A DNA stretch of 64,000 nucleotides from Tachypleus tridentatus (GCF_004210375.1 NC_134825.1:7874001-7938000); one strand, 5' to 3'. Positions 24,301 to 37,009 are shown, counted from the stretch's first letter. Translations and numbers: made by a program. The notes: generated from the sequence alone by a model not told the origin.

Positions 24301-25087
24301 TACAGTTAGCGATATTTCACTGATCGTTCAATCTATTCTTTCAGTTTCAGGGAAAGTTAACGTTGGTGAACTTGTCTTATTTTTTTAATTGTGTGTAGAA
24401 CAATCGTTGGTTTTAAAATAATTGTAAATTTTTAACTTGTCTAGCTTTGTAGAAGTGTTTGGAGTAACCAAACCATCAAACACCTGGAAATATGAGAAGC
24501 AAGAACACACAACTTAGTTGTGACGAGAGATGATCAACTTAGTTATGACGAGAGATGAGAAACAACGTTTTGTTTCGTGAAACTTAACAGAAGATACATG
24601 AAACAATATAATAAATATGATCAATTTCACTTTTTCTAATTCGCGCCGTATAAATTAAAAAGTGACATGTGTTTTTAAAACTGGTATAATTAGAACAAAA
24701 TATTGACTTCAAGATGTTAACATTTTCTAGAAGTTCTTTATCATGGGCTGATTTAGTGGATTCTAATCGACCCTTAGTTTCTTCTGCCAGTGTTTACTTT
24801 ATATCCACCAATATAACATGTCGATCTTCTGTTACAATGTCTTCCTCTGGAACTACCCTATCTTCTGGATCTTCAGTTCTAAAGTATTCTTGCTCTTTTT
24901 AGCCAGTCTTTTGTTACGTGCGCAGTTTTTTTTGAAACACGCTGCATTAATGTAGGTATAATTAATATTAATGTAGGCATCATTAAAAATATGCACGATA
25001 TGACATTATCATTATCTAACAGTTCTAAACATTATAAAATTCTTATGTATGAAACGAGCATAAAAAGTCTGGGGTCATAAAATAATC
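24301..25087. other. AT-rich DNA with a coding-like antisense patch
   Basis: No gene supported. About 24710-24900 read on the - strand gives a hydrophilic charged frame (EYFRTEDPEDRVVPEEDIV, stop, then TLAEETKGRLESTK) interrupted by one stop, more protein-like than its surroundings; origin not recognised. Confidence 0.45.
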
Positions 25088-25350
25088 GAGCCGGCAATCG
25101 ACTCGTACTCTGAGGGTCGCTGGTTTGAATCCCTGTCACACCAAACATGCTTACCTTTCCAGCCATGGGGGCGTTATAATATGACGGTCAGTCACACTAT
25201 TCGTTGTTGGTAAAGGAGTAGTTCATGAGTTGGCGGTGGGTGGTGATGACTAGCTGCCTTCCCTTTAATCTTATGCTGCTAAATTAGGGACGGCTAGCAC
25301 AGATAAGCCTCGTGTAGCTTTGCGCAAAATTAAAAACAAACAAACAACTG
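25088..25350 (+). mobile_element. tRNA-derived SINE, family 1, 5'-truncated, with 11-bp target duplication
   Basis: Lacks part of the tRNA-like head. ATAAAATAATC at 25077-25087 and 25351-25361 is the target duplication. Confidence 0.92.
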
Positions 25351-25361
25351 ATAAAATAATC

Positions 25362-26729
25362 AGTAAGCACAACACCCCATTGAATAAAACGTTTACTATT
25401 TTCTGGTAAATATCTTATATACTTATGTACAGTGTGGACCCCCTTATTACCGAAACAGATGTTTTATCAGAAGTACATGACCACACTTCGAGAGAGATAT
25501 CTATTTAGAAACCAAGGGGTCCACTTCACTTGTATGGTTAATATATTCACCAGTAACAAAGATATTATTGTTTGTCTTCCCTTTCCAAGAGTTTTCATTT
25601 TAAAATACCGACTTCATGTAGGAACTCATAGTTCACTCTGTCCTCGATCTTTACATTGTAAGAAATATATGTGTGAAATCTTCTAACCAACCAGTTTGTT
25701 CTCGCTGTAGTAATCCTCGTCCGACTTTCAGTTAAAAATGCTTCCTATTTAGCATACTTGTCTTCCTAATAATCCAACTGGCCCTTATAAATTCCAAGAA
25801 AAACCATTATCAAACTCCATCAACTTTGCTTCCATGAGTACTACTGTCCTTGTCACACTGTTTGTGATGAACCAATGATTATCTTACATTGAGAACGCTG
25901 ATATGTTTGGCATAGTATTAATTATACAGAAATGACTGGGATATACTTATGCAGGTAACCTATTCCTGACTTAACTTTGGCCATCCTCAGATGATCAGAC
26001 ATTTTCCAGCCAACATGGTGAAATTTTCGTTTCTTCATATTTGTTCTTTTTATTACAACTCAATCCCTTCTTGAACGTCTTTTGTATATTCTTCTCAAAT
26101 AAACCTTCATAAAGGTATGACTCTTCTATTGCAATAATCACCATCCTGGAGTTCATAAAGTAGTGCTGCAGTGAGCACTTAATCATGTCAAAAGATCAAT
26201 ACACTTCGAATGGAAAATTCCACTTTGCTAATTAGTTTCATTCCTAGGGTGTGGTGAGTCATCAGAAAATTATGCTATTTTTGTGGCCAAGAGGAAGATA
26301 AAATTAAATTGTTAAGTATATAAGTGAGATGCCAGTGAAACTGAAGAATGTGATATGGCTGTAAACAATGTGAAAGTTTTCTGAAGGAAAGAGCATGTTA
26401 TTGGTGAAAATAAGGAAGTGAAAGAAGTAGTCCAGTAAGCAATAAGTGATAGAAATGGTCAGAGTATCACTCTTCTGGATAAAGGGCAGATTTGATACAG
26501 GAAAAGAGTCATTATGAACTGGATTATCAGATAGATATGACATGACATAAGGTTCAAAAATGATCAACTAAGGGCAAAGGTTTATGAGGCTTTCAGAAAA
26601 GCATGGAAAGGAGATAACTAAATATGACATTTAAGAAAACATTGTTGAACAGGGTAGATGTGAGGGAAGGTAATGAATTCATATATCAAGGCAGTAGAAA
26701 GCCAGGCAGTGTGGCTACAAGCGAGATAG
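25362..26729. other. AT-rich DNA, no gene supported
   Basis: Short frames at 25432-25686 and 26304-26567 show no recognised domain. The purine-rich + strand at 26.33-26.73 kb may be an old element remnant; I cannot name it. Confidence 0.5.
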
Positions 26730-26741
26730 GGTCAAATAAAT

Positions 26742-26870
26742 TTATTCTCAAGATGGCTGGTATGGACATTAAAAACATAAATTAAGTACAGAACAACGTT
26801 TGGACCTTAGACCACCTCCATCTGCTTTGAGAATACATTTTTACTGCAAGTAGGTTTCTCGTCATTATAA
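26742..26870 (+). mobile_element. Short element with inverted ends and fixed tail (copy 2, loop inverted)
   Basis: 129 bp between perfect 12-bp duplications GGTCAAATAAAT (26730-26741 and 26871-26882). Same left arm (TATTCTCAAGATGGCTGG), right arm (GAGAATAC) and tail (TTTTTACTGCAAGTAGGTTT, CTCGTCAT) in the same order as copy 1, but the loop (GTACAGAACAACGTTTGGAC) is in the opposite orientation. Confidence 0.85.
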
Positions 26871-27142
26871 GGTCAAATAAATGTCTATTAAGTATATAAT
26901 AGTAATGGTGGTGTGTGTGTTTTAGTTTAAGCAGAACAGATTGTAGGAAGATGAAACATGAGACAGCTCCTTCACTGGAGACTGTTACATGAAAAGAGTT
27001 GGACAAGATAATATGACTAAGATGAATTGAAACTCAGCAGAGTTTGAATGATTGGTGAATGCATCAGAAAATCCTTGAGGAGTGTTTTTCGTGATACAAA
27101 GGTAATTTCGACATACAGTTTATAAATTGAGTAGTTTTACTG

Positions 27143-27409
27143 GTTTGAATTTTGCGCAAAGTTACACGAGGGCTATCTGCCCTAGCCATCCCTAATTTAG
27201 TACTGTAAGTTTAGAGGAAAGTCAGCTAGTCGTCACCACTTACCGTCAACTCTTGGCCTACGCGTTTACCAACAAATAGTGGGATTGACCGTCACATTAT
27301 AACGCCCCCACGGGTGAAAGAGCGAACATGTTTGGTGTGACTGGGATTCGAACGCGTGATTCTCTGATTACTAGTCGAGTGCCTTAACCACCTGTCCATG
27401 TCGGACCGA
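27143..27409 (-). mobile_element. tRNA-derived SINE, family 1
   Basis: Complete antisense copy: tail side TTTTGCGCAAAGTTACACGA, body, and head ending CCATGTCGGACCG. Moderately diverged. Confidence 0.92.
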
Positions 27410-27644
27410 GTGATATGACACTTGTGACAATAAACCACTTTAGAGGCTTCATCATTGTAATGTTTATTTACACTTGTAGTTAAGCATTGTGATTGACCAG
27501 GAGTTTTCTTTTTTTGTAATAAATATGGTTTTCTGATTTCGTATTAAATCTCTTCACGTTGTGCACATTATAGACGTTTACCATAATTACCAGTTCTTTT
27601 TAACATTGTTATTTTCTTGTTATAAGCTTTTATATTGTTCTTTG

Positions 27645-27722
27645 TTTATCTGAAGTTAAGCACAAAGCTATACAATGGTTCTTCATGGGTCTGCAGACAT
27701 CCCGCTGTGCCACTGAGGGGGA
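27645..27722 (-). mobile_element. tRNA-derived SINE, family 2, fragment
   Basis: AAGTTAAGCACAAAGCTATA and GTCTGCAGACATCCCGCTGT correspond to the 3' and 5' parts of family 2 in antisense, with the middle deleted. Confidence 0.65.
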
Positions 27723-28067
27723 ACATTTTTTTATTTTAGCAGACACTTCTAATTCTCTAAAAGACATTCTTACTCCGTTTAGTTATATGTGTGAGAGTCT
27801 GTCTGATGGGTAAATTACTGCAAAATAATTATTAAAAAAGAATCTCTTTACATTAGAATTTCTGAATATTATTTTTATAAGTAAAGACACTGTAGTAGCA
27901 TCATGACCACGACGATAATAGTGTAAACTATTTCACCATGTAACACTTTATTATAAACCAAACGATGCAGAATGACACCCTCATTTGCAGACAATTACAA
28001 CATTTTATTCACATAAAAATATATTAAAACAGGTAATGCATATGGCGTGTACGACATTTCAACGAAG

Positions 28068-29413
28068 AATGCTAAACAGCCTAATCATTTCTAGAATTAT
28101 TTCGAGGCTACATTAAAGGGTTCACACTATACACAGCCTAATCATTTCTAGAATTATTTCGAGGCTACATTAAAGGGCTCACACTATACACAGCTTGATC
28201 ATTTCTAGAATTATTTCGAGGCTACATTAAAGGATTCACACTATACACAGCTTAATTATTTCGAGGCTATATTAAAGGGTTCACACTATACACAGCTTAA
28301 TCATTTCTAGAATTATTTCGAGGCTACATTAAAGGGTTCACACTATACACAGCTTAATCATTTCTAGAATTATTTTGAGGCTACATTAAAGGATTCACAC
28401 TATACACAGCTTAATCATTTCTAGAATTATTTTGAGACTATATTAAAGGGTTCACACTATACACAGCTTAATCATTTCTAGAATTATTTCGAGGCTACAT
28501 TAAAGGGTTCACACTGTACACAGCTTAATAATTTCTAGAATTATTTCGAGTCTACATTAAAGGGTTCACACTATACACAGCTTAATCATTTCTAGAATTA
28601 TTTCGAGGCTACATTAAAGGATTCACACTATACACAGCTTAATCATTTCTAGAATTATTTCGAGGCTACATTAAAGGATTCACACTATACACAGCTTAAT
28701 CATTTCTAGAATTATTTCGAGGCTACATTAAAGGATTCACACTATACACAGCTTAATCATTTCTAGAATTATTTCAAGGCTACATTAAAGGATTCACACT
28801 ATACACAGCTTAATCATTTCTAGAATTATTTCGAGACTATATTAAAGGGTTCACACTATACACAGCTTAATCATTTCTAGAATTATTTCGAGGCTACATT
28901 AAAGGATTCACACTATACACAGCTTAATAATTTCTAGAATTATTTCGAGGCTACATTAAAGGGTTCACACTATACACAGCTTAATCATTTCTAGAATTAT
29001 TTCGAGGCTACATTAAAGGGTTCACACTATACACAGCTTAATCATTTCTAGAATTATTTTCACACTATACACAGCTTAATCATTTCTAGAATTATTTCGA
29101 GGCTACATTAAAGGATTCACACTATACACAGCTTAATCATTTCTAGAATTATTTCGAGGCTACATTAAAGGATTCACACTGTACACAGCTTAATCATTTC
29201 TAGAATTATTTCGAGGCTACATTAAAGGATTCACACTATACACAGCTTAATCATTTCTAGAATTATTTCGAGGCTACATTAAAGGATTCACACTATACAC
29301 AGCTTAATCATTTCTAGAATTATTTCGAGGCTACATTAAAGGATTCACACTATACACAGCTTAATCATTTCTAGAATTATTTTGAGGCTACATTAAAGGG
29401 TTCACACTATACT
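28068..29413. repeat. 57-bp satellite-like array, about 24 copies
   Basis: Unit approximates TTAATCATTTCTAGAATTAT, TTCGAGGCTACATTAAAGGA, TTCACACTATACACAGC. Copies differ at only a few sites; the copies near 28250 and 29055 carry internal deletions. Each unit holds the short palindrome TTCTAGAA. No coding content. Confidence 0.96.
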
Positions 29414-29924
29414 TACACAACAGGAATTATCGAATCATGTCTGATGCACTTACTTGTTTTTTTTTTCAGTGTTTTTGATTGTCATAATATTTTAAAAGTA
29501 AATTATGGTAAACAACTAATCACTTGTATATTTATTTTTAGTTGATAAGCCCCTTTTCCAAGAGTGGACCTAAAGTCAGTTCCCTGAACTTACATGTTAT
29601 TTCAGGTAAAAGTGCTGTTCTCAGGTCAAGTATCCGATATACTGATTTGCAGATAACTGTAGATTCATCCAGGGAATAAATGAGAGTGATTATAATCAGA
29701 TAACAACTGAGTCTGTATGTGTAAAGTAATGAGATTGTACAACAATGAAATGACCAGTCGCTTCTGTGACACTTAACTTAGTCCAACAGCTTCTGGACAT
29801 GATGAAGTAAACGCTTATTCTATCACTTTCTAGTAGAACTGATTCAATAAAGCGTGCCACTATTTTTGTTCCTTCACAGCATTGGCCAGCTGTTAAACTT
29901 GACCTCAGTTATGATAGGCCAGCA

Positions 29925-30727
29925 AAGGATATTATAGTACCAATCTCTTCAGCACAGATACTACATACTAATGCAGTTTCCTCTTTTTAGAAGAGACAAG
30001 GATACTATAGTACCAATCTCTCCAGCACAGATACTACATACTAATGCAGTTCCCTCTTTTTAGAAGAGACAAGGATACTATAGTACCAATCTCTTCAGCA
30101 CAGATACTACATATTAATGCAGTTCCCTCTTTTTAGAAGAGACAAGGATACTATAGTACCAATTTCTTCAGCACAGATACTACATACTAATGCAGTTCCC
30201 TCTTTTCAGAAGAGACAAGGATACTATAGTACCAATTTCTTCAGCACAGATACTACATACTAATGCAGTTCCCTCTTTTCAGAAGAGACAAGGATACTAT
30301 AGTACCAATCTCTTCAACACAGATACTACATACTAATGCAGTTCCCTCTTTTTAGAAGAGACAAGGATATTATAGTACCAATTTCTTCAGCACAGATACT
30401 ACATACTAATGCAGTTCCCTCTTTTCAGAAGAGACAAGGATACTATAGTACCAATCTCTTCAACACAGATACTACATACTAATGCAGTTCCCTCTTTTTA
30501 GAAGAGACAAGGATATTATAGTACCAATTTCTTCAGCACAGATACTACATACTAATGCAGTTCCCTCGTTTTAGAAGAGACAAGGATACTATAGTACCAA
30601 TCTCTTCAGCACAGATACTACATACTAATGCAGTTCCCTCTTTTCAGAAGAGACAAGGATACTATAGTACCAATCTCTTCAACACAGATACTACATACTA
30701 ATGCAGTTCCCTCTTTTCAGAAGAGAC
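29925..30727. repeat. 74-bp satellite-like array, about 11 copies
   Basis: Unit approximates GAAGAGACAAGGATACTATA, GTACCAATCTCTTCAGCACA, GATACTACATACTAATGCAG, TTCCCTCTTTTTAG. Copies fall into sub-types (TTTCTTCAGC/CTCTTCAACA) that recur in blocks, suggesting multi-unit duplications. Confidence 0.96.
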
Positions 30728-31313
30728 ACTGCCTGATACAGAGAACAAAGAAACTAAAGAACAAAGTATTTTTAACAGTTTTCTTGCCCACATGTTGCTG
30801 CTAAAACAACACAGAAACTAAATAACCGAAAAATGTTAAAAAATATATATCATTAATGTTAACAGTTAAGTTTAACCAACTTTACACTTGTGGTTAAAAA
30901 ACACGTTATTCCTGATCATATGAACAACAAAAACCCTCTAGCAATGAAACACAAGAAACATAAAGTAAAGCTAAATAAAGAAAAAACAACTAAAACACAG
31001 AGTTACGTTCTCCACTTTAAGTGAAAATATTAACACACACACACACACACAGTCTAATCATAAAACTAAAGTTAAACTAAAAGAAAACAGAAATAAAACC
31101 CTTTGACAAAGTATAGTATATCAATTTCAACTTCGAAACTTGATGGATGTTCCCTTGACTAGAAAAGTAAGGCTTAATTATGAAATTAAATAATGCAACT
31201 AAAGCCCCTAAATGGTGAACAGTAAGAAAAGTAAAATATCAAATTCAAACTCATTACAAAATATTAGTCACATGCTTCAAAATAAAGCAGTTAATTCCTT
31301 TTAACTATAACAA
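30728..31313. other. AT-rich DNA, no gene seen
   Basis: A (CA)n microsatellite lies at about 31033-31051. Nothing else recognised. Confidence 0.6.
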
Positions 31314-31437
31314 GCCCCCTGCTAGTACAGCGGTAAGTCTACGGATTTATAACGCTAAAATTAGGGGGTTCGATTCCCCTCGGTGGGCTCAGCAGCTGGC
31401 CTTATGTGGCTTTGCTATAAGAAAAACACACACACAC
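31314..31437 (+). mobile_element. tRNA-derived SINE, family 2
   Basis: CCCCTGCTAGTACAGCGGTA (A-box region), GGGGGTTCGATTCCCCTCGG (strong B box with T-loop-like pairing) and the body GCTCAGCAGCTGGCCTTATG, ending in a (AC)n-rich tail. The best preserved tRNA-like head in this family; the tail shows it is a SINE, not a tRNA gene. Confidence 0.88.
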
Positions 31438-31739
31438 CTTTAACTATAAACACAAATCAATTCTTTATAATACAAAAATACCCTTAACTATGAAGAAAAA
31501 TTGAAACATTCTACCACGCCACTTACATATACTCAATTGGTGGCAGTTAAACATAAAAGCAAATAAGTATATTCTCACAAAAACATTTGTATATCTCTTC
31601 TCTTTCTCACACATCCATGTGTGAATGAGCCAGTATACATTTCTAATAAATGAAAATGGAAGGCAGAGAGCACTCTTAACATAAAATACAAAAATTAAGT
31701 TATAATAAATATATACCCACATATATCCACCAGAGTTAG

Positions 31740-32600
31740 ATAAACTCTACCAGTAGAGTTTTCAGTGTCACTGTCATCTTTTAACTGGTTGGCTCAGACA
31801 CATCGAGGTCCGTCCACAGGTTCTACTTGGTTTCAGCTAATCTGCCCTGGTCGTAGGGGGCCATCTGTTCTAACCTGGGCCGATTTGTAATCACCTTAGG
31901 TAGCTAAGTGGGAAGTTTAACTGGTCTCTTTGCTAGTTATACTTTGAAGACTACTGTGGCCATAGATTCTTCATGATCAGCAAGTAGGTTGAAGCTCCCA
32001 CATTGATGACAGGAACTGGTGGACTAGTTATTAGTGTGCATTGCTGTGATCCCGGTCTTTGGCATCATCATTCTGCCCTTCAGTTCCATGCCACTACCTT
32101 GATGGAATTTGTCACACTTTCCCGGACTTGGATTTTTATCGACATACACCTAGTACTGGAACACTCTTATTAGATTTAGAGATGTAATGGTTCCGTCAAA
32201 GATGCAAACACATCTGTCGTCTCCTCCTGGTTGTGATGGGACAAACCACTGGTTCCTCTTCTTTCTTTCATCAACAGAACTAACTCCTGTCGCTGGAGAA
32301 CTTGAAGGCTTCATTCCAATTCTGATGATCCAGTGATAGAGTCTCTTCAGTGACACCAGGGCCTTCATCAGCCATTGTAGCAGCTCGACTCTTGGAAACA
32401 TTATAATCATCAGTCCCATTAACTGATTTGGTGAGCTCACCCAAGTCGGACGTGCGTCAAGTGATTTATCTCCATCTATAGGCTTGCTAACAGTAAATGT
32501 TAATCAGGTTTCACTTATCCTCACCAGTTTCATGTTCCTGACTGTAGAACAAACCCGTGTCATCCTGAAGCAATTACGAGGCTTTAAAGGTTGCATTGGA
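31740..32600. other. GC-richer segment, possible decayed coding sequence
   Basis: Higher GC than the surroundings. On the - strand, frames such as LLQWLMKALVSLKRLYHW (within 32150-32440) and a CHQCGSFNLLADHEE segment near 31980 read like protein but are broken by stops. I recognise no family; a dead transposable element is the simplest explanation. Confidence 0.4.
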
Positions 32601-35600
32601 ATCACTTTTAAATTACAGCAGTAGGCAAAAAATCTAAACAGGACTAGAACAGGTCAAGTCGAAATTCAAATGAAAGGCTAAGTGTCACTGTAAATTGGTC
32701 TTAAGTATTGAAAGTATAGAGTCAAATGCAACGACCAACTATTTTTTAACTGGTAAAAGATTCAGCCAATTACGTACGTTAAAATGGGTTCTTGTAACAT
32801 TTGATAACAATTAGTAACTACGCACTGGTAAAATGACATATTCGTGCTTAATTGTACTTACCTCCATTTTTGCTAATCTTCCATATTTTTCTCCAGTTTA
32901 AACTCGACTAGCTGTGGTCGTGCTGTTCTCATTTGGCGGTGCTAAACAATGAGAACGTGTACCCCAAATTCGCTGTAAAACAATGAGAACAGGTGCCCCA
33001 AATTTGCGGACCTAGTCTACCATGTATTTGTCACGTAGACAGACCCTGGTTACAGTAGGAAGGAGTGAAGGTCACGACTTTGAGGGTCCTACTCAGTCGA
33101 AGTGACTCTGATTAAGTGCAGCTGATCTCACCTTTCACTGTTGGTCTTTGTTTTTCAAGAACTTTCTTCCATTTACAAATTAGGTGACTGTTGTGGAACA
33201 AGAGATAATATTTCACAATGAGCATGTTCAGCTTCCTCGCATTACACTTACAACCGGAATTTCCGTGTTTTAAAGTGCGTAATGAAATAACATTAAAGTA
33301 TTCAGTAAAACTTTACGTATTTTAAATATTGAGTAGTTAAAAATATTCATATTTCAACCAAATATAACAATGGCTACACCATGTGTAAATACTTGTTATA
33401 ATATCTAAGCCATTACTTGAGAATATCATTCACCATTTGATAATTTTCCCCCCTCCTTAACATTCAAACTTGATCAAGATGAAATATCTTTGTACTGAGT
33501 TATAATCACCAGGAAAAAACAAACACTATATTTTAATGTGTTTCTCTCTCTTGTTATACTGCGAGTGTCTCTGTTACTTTTGTCTCCTCCATAAAAAAAC
33601 ACAACAAACCACAAATCTGCAGAATGTGTCAATGTTGAACTTGACACATTCTCTCAGTAATAACAAAATGTACTTGTACACTGTTTTTGCCATTAATAGG
33701 TTTCAGGTTGTTCAACACAATATAATATTCATCAATTCCTAAAGTCGATGTGAAAAACTCCTTCGTCTCTGTACCTCGAATATTATTTTATTCTTTTTGT
33801 TTCTTTTTATTATCACCCTTGTATGTGATTGTTTCACGTGTTTTACTTTATTCTAAACATCTGTGAATGAGTCCATTATGAGCAACGTCTATAAGAAACT
33901 TACATTTTCTAAATAAACTGTCTCTAACAAGTCGCAGTTCCGACCAGTACATGCGCACACAGAGAGGCGGAAAGAAATAAAAACAGAGCAAATATGTATC
34001 AATGAGAAAAGTTTATTTACTTAGGAGCTAAAGGTGATTATTCGCAATTGTGCCTCCCCCTACATATATGTAACATTACAGCTTACTAACGTAAAGACTA
34101 TGAACTTCACGTACTGTTTTCAACATGCGCGGGTTGTCACACATACACACGTTTGTTTACACATACCCGTACTGCCATTACACTTCAACTAATGCTCTAA
34201 TACTTTGAAGCGCTCTCCTCCAACTAACACTCGTACAGCTTTGGTAACGTCAGTTTCATGCTAGAGCACACTTGGTAGCGATGATGGTGTCATCTAGGGG
34301 CTGTCAAACTCAACTCGTTTATATTTCAGGTTTCGCAAAATAAATACTCGCTGTAACATTCTCTTAAATCAAGACCTTGGAACTTAAATTACATTTAAAA
34401 AGGTTAAAATTCTTACTTCTATTTCTGTACTCCAATGCACACTCAGAGAAAGCAGGATTCACTTCTAGATAGTAGACCTAACGTATGTTACACAGAGATT
34501 GATGAAAGATGAAGCGACAACTGGATCAACAGAATCAGATTGTTTGGAACATCGAATGACATTTTGATTAGATGTAACGCTCTTTCATGCACTGATCTTT
34601 CAATCGTTCTAACCACTGGACTCATCTCAATACTTCCAATACATCAAGCACAGAACTCCACGTTATTATACTGTTACAATTTTCAATAACCGAGTGGTAT
34701 TTGCACATCATAGTGAAACACTATGCTAGAGTTTACTACCCAATACCTCCTATAAAAAAAAGTGTCATTGTTTACGAAACTAATCATTGAAAACGAAAGT
34801 ATTGTAATGGCTTTGAATATTGAGTAGCTGTTCTACAATGTAATGTATACAATGTGCTTCCATTACTACAAGATGGCTTAAAAATATGGGTGTCATGACC
34901 CTTCTTTAGTCAACGGTTTTCAACTATCTGTCATCTGTTTTTAACAATCAGGTGTAAATCGAACAGTCATCAACATAGACCACACATTTTCCATCTTCTG
35001 GTTCTCAGGCAACATTGTCAAAATAAATCAAACATCACAGACTCTTGATTGTATATTGTTTTTTTTTCTGTCAATGAGTACATGTAATTTATTTTTACAT
35101 TAGTATAACAAAGTTAATGTCGTTTGTAAATTTAGGCGTACAACAATTTACAGTAATGTACAAATAAAAACAAGATTGTAGAAACATCATGGAAGATATA
35201 AACTAATTTGGTTTTGTTTATGTGGTTCAACCTTTAAATTATTTTCACCATATAATTTCAAAGAATCCATCAGTGAAAAATTAACACTTCGAGATTAACT
35301 CATTTTTGGAATATTTAGTTTATTTATTAACACTACAACAGCATTGTTCATTTTGTGACTGACACTCCTATGTTTATGAAACGAATATTTGTATTTCCTC
35401 ACGTATAAAAATGAAAACAAGGTATTTAAATACATACAATGTATTACGTAGGCTAAAAAAATTTCCTTTTTATATTCTGAACTGACCAAAATTCAATCTT
35501 TAATCAGATATCCATGCAGCAAGTACTCAGAATACATCTGTTTCAAAACGAGTCAATAATAAAGAAACAAATCGAAAGAAATAACGGCCCTATTAACAAA

Positions 35601-36062
35601 ATCACATTATCATTATGTTATCACGATTTGTTTTAAGAAGTATTGCTTTGGGAATTTATCTATAGAAAAAGATACATTCAGACTATAATTTTCTTCAAAG
35701 TTATAACTTTAGTGTAGATGTTCAGGAAAACATATTTGAGTGTTCTTTGGTTAAATAATTTCTTATATAGATAGTTTAATAAGTAGAAGGTAAAACCAAA
35801 ATGTTATATAATAATTAAGAATGAAAACAAGGCTATATAAATAATGACAGAATATGATTGAGAAACTACAATTTCAAACACCTGTGCCATCCCATTGGTA
35901 GACACAACATTGATAGTCCATTGTAAAGCTTTGTTCTGATAAAATAACAATCGTACTGGCCTTCCTCCCAAAAAAAATTATATACATTTGGAAATATTGT
36001 ACAGATGTGTTAGGTGATCATTTACAATATGAATGTTTTCAATTAATAACTATGAGAAAAAT
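32601..36062. other. AT-rich intergenic DNA
   Basis: No supported gene. Near 32940-33005 a short direct duplication (CAATGAGAACGTGTACCCCA and CAATGAGAACAGGTGCCCCA) is visible. 33.9-34.3 kb is slightly CpG-richer with no promoter signal I trust. Confidence 0.5.
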
Positions 36063-36372
36063 AATCCACAGACCAGCACACTAACCACTAAACCATGCCT
36101 GGCCCTGATGTGTAAAACACTGAGAATCCACAGACCAGCACACTAACCACTAAACCATGCCTGGCCCAGATGTGTTATACACTAAGAATCCACAGACCAG
36201 CACACTAACCACTAAACCATGCCTGGTCCTGATGTGTTATACACTGAGAATCCACAGACCAGCACACTAACAACTAAAACATGCCTGGCCCTGATGTGTT
36301 ATACACTACGAATCCACAGACCAGCACATTAACCACTAAACCATACCTGGCCCTGATGTGTTGTAAACTGAC
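36063..36372 (-). repeat. 62-bp tandem array with tRNA-like 5' half, about 5 copies
   Basis: Read on the - strand each unit holds GGCCAGGCATGGTTTAGTGG followed by TTAGTGTGCTGGTCTGTGGATT, which looks like the 5' half of a tRNA with an A-box (TGGTTTAGTGG). No B box follows; units are joined by TCTCAGTGTATAACACATCA. Confidence 0.88.
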
Positions 36373-36391
36373 AAAATCGACTTTTTTTATG

Positions 36392-36668
36392 CTTGTTTGT
36401 TTTTGAATTTCGCACAAAGCTACTCGAGGGCTATCTGTGCTAGCCATCCCTAATTTAGCAGTGTACGACTAGAGGGAAGGCAACTAGTCATCACCACCCA
36501 CCGCCAACTCTTGGGCTACTCTTTTACCAACAAATAGTGGGATTGACTGTCACATTATGATGCCCCCCACGGCTGAAAGGGCGAGCATGTTTGGCGTGAC
36601 TGGGATGCGAACCCGCGACCCTCAGATTACGAGTCACACACCTTAACACACTTGGCCATGCCGGGCCA
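36392..36668 (-). mobile_element. tRNA-derived SINE, family 1
   Basis: Complete antisense copy, little diverged, ending GGCCATGCCGGGCC. T-runs ending TTTATG on both sides may be the target duplication. It lies 20 bp from the tRNA-like 62-bp array. Confidence 0.95.
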
Positions 36669-37009
36669 CCTTTTTTTTTATGATAACTACTTCAGCCAAA
36701 AACAGTAAAGGGAAATAATTCATTAATAGGCACTTCCATTTCCAGTTACAGGTTTACCGAAAAATGTGCATATTTATAAATTAATCTAATCTTTTGGTTA
36801 TCTTGAAAGTATTACAAATCAACACCTGTTAATCAACTTGTGGGACTGATGTTTGTCTTGTAGCTTATCTTCCAATTTTAGATCTCAGTACTCTTTGAAT
36901 AAATGTTGATGGCTCTCCACTTCTAGACCTGATGGCATGCTTAATTGTACCACAGTATTTGGTTTATTTATTCTAATTTTTTAAAGTTCTTAACTAGTCT
37001 TGAGTTAGG

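Noticed and set aside
28068-30727. CRISPR array
   Set aside because: Units repeat whole, without unique spacers, in a eukaryotic genome context.
31314-31390. Functional tRNA gene
   Set aside because: The head has good A and B boxes but continues into the SINE body and (AC)n tail shared with other copies.
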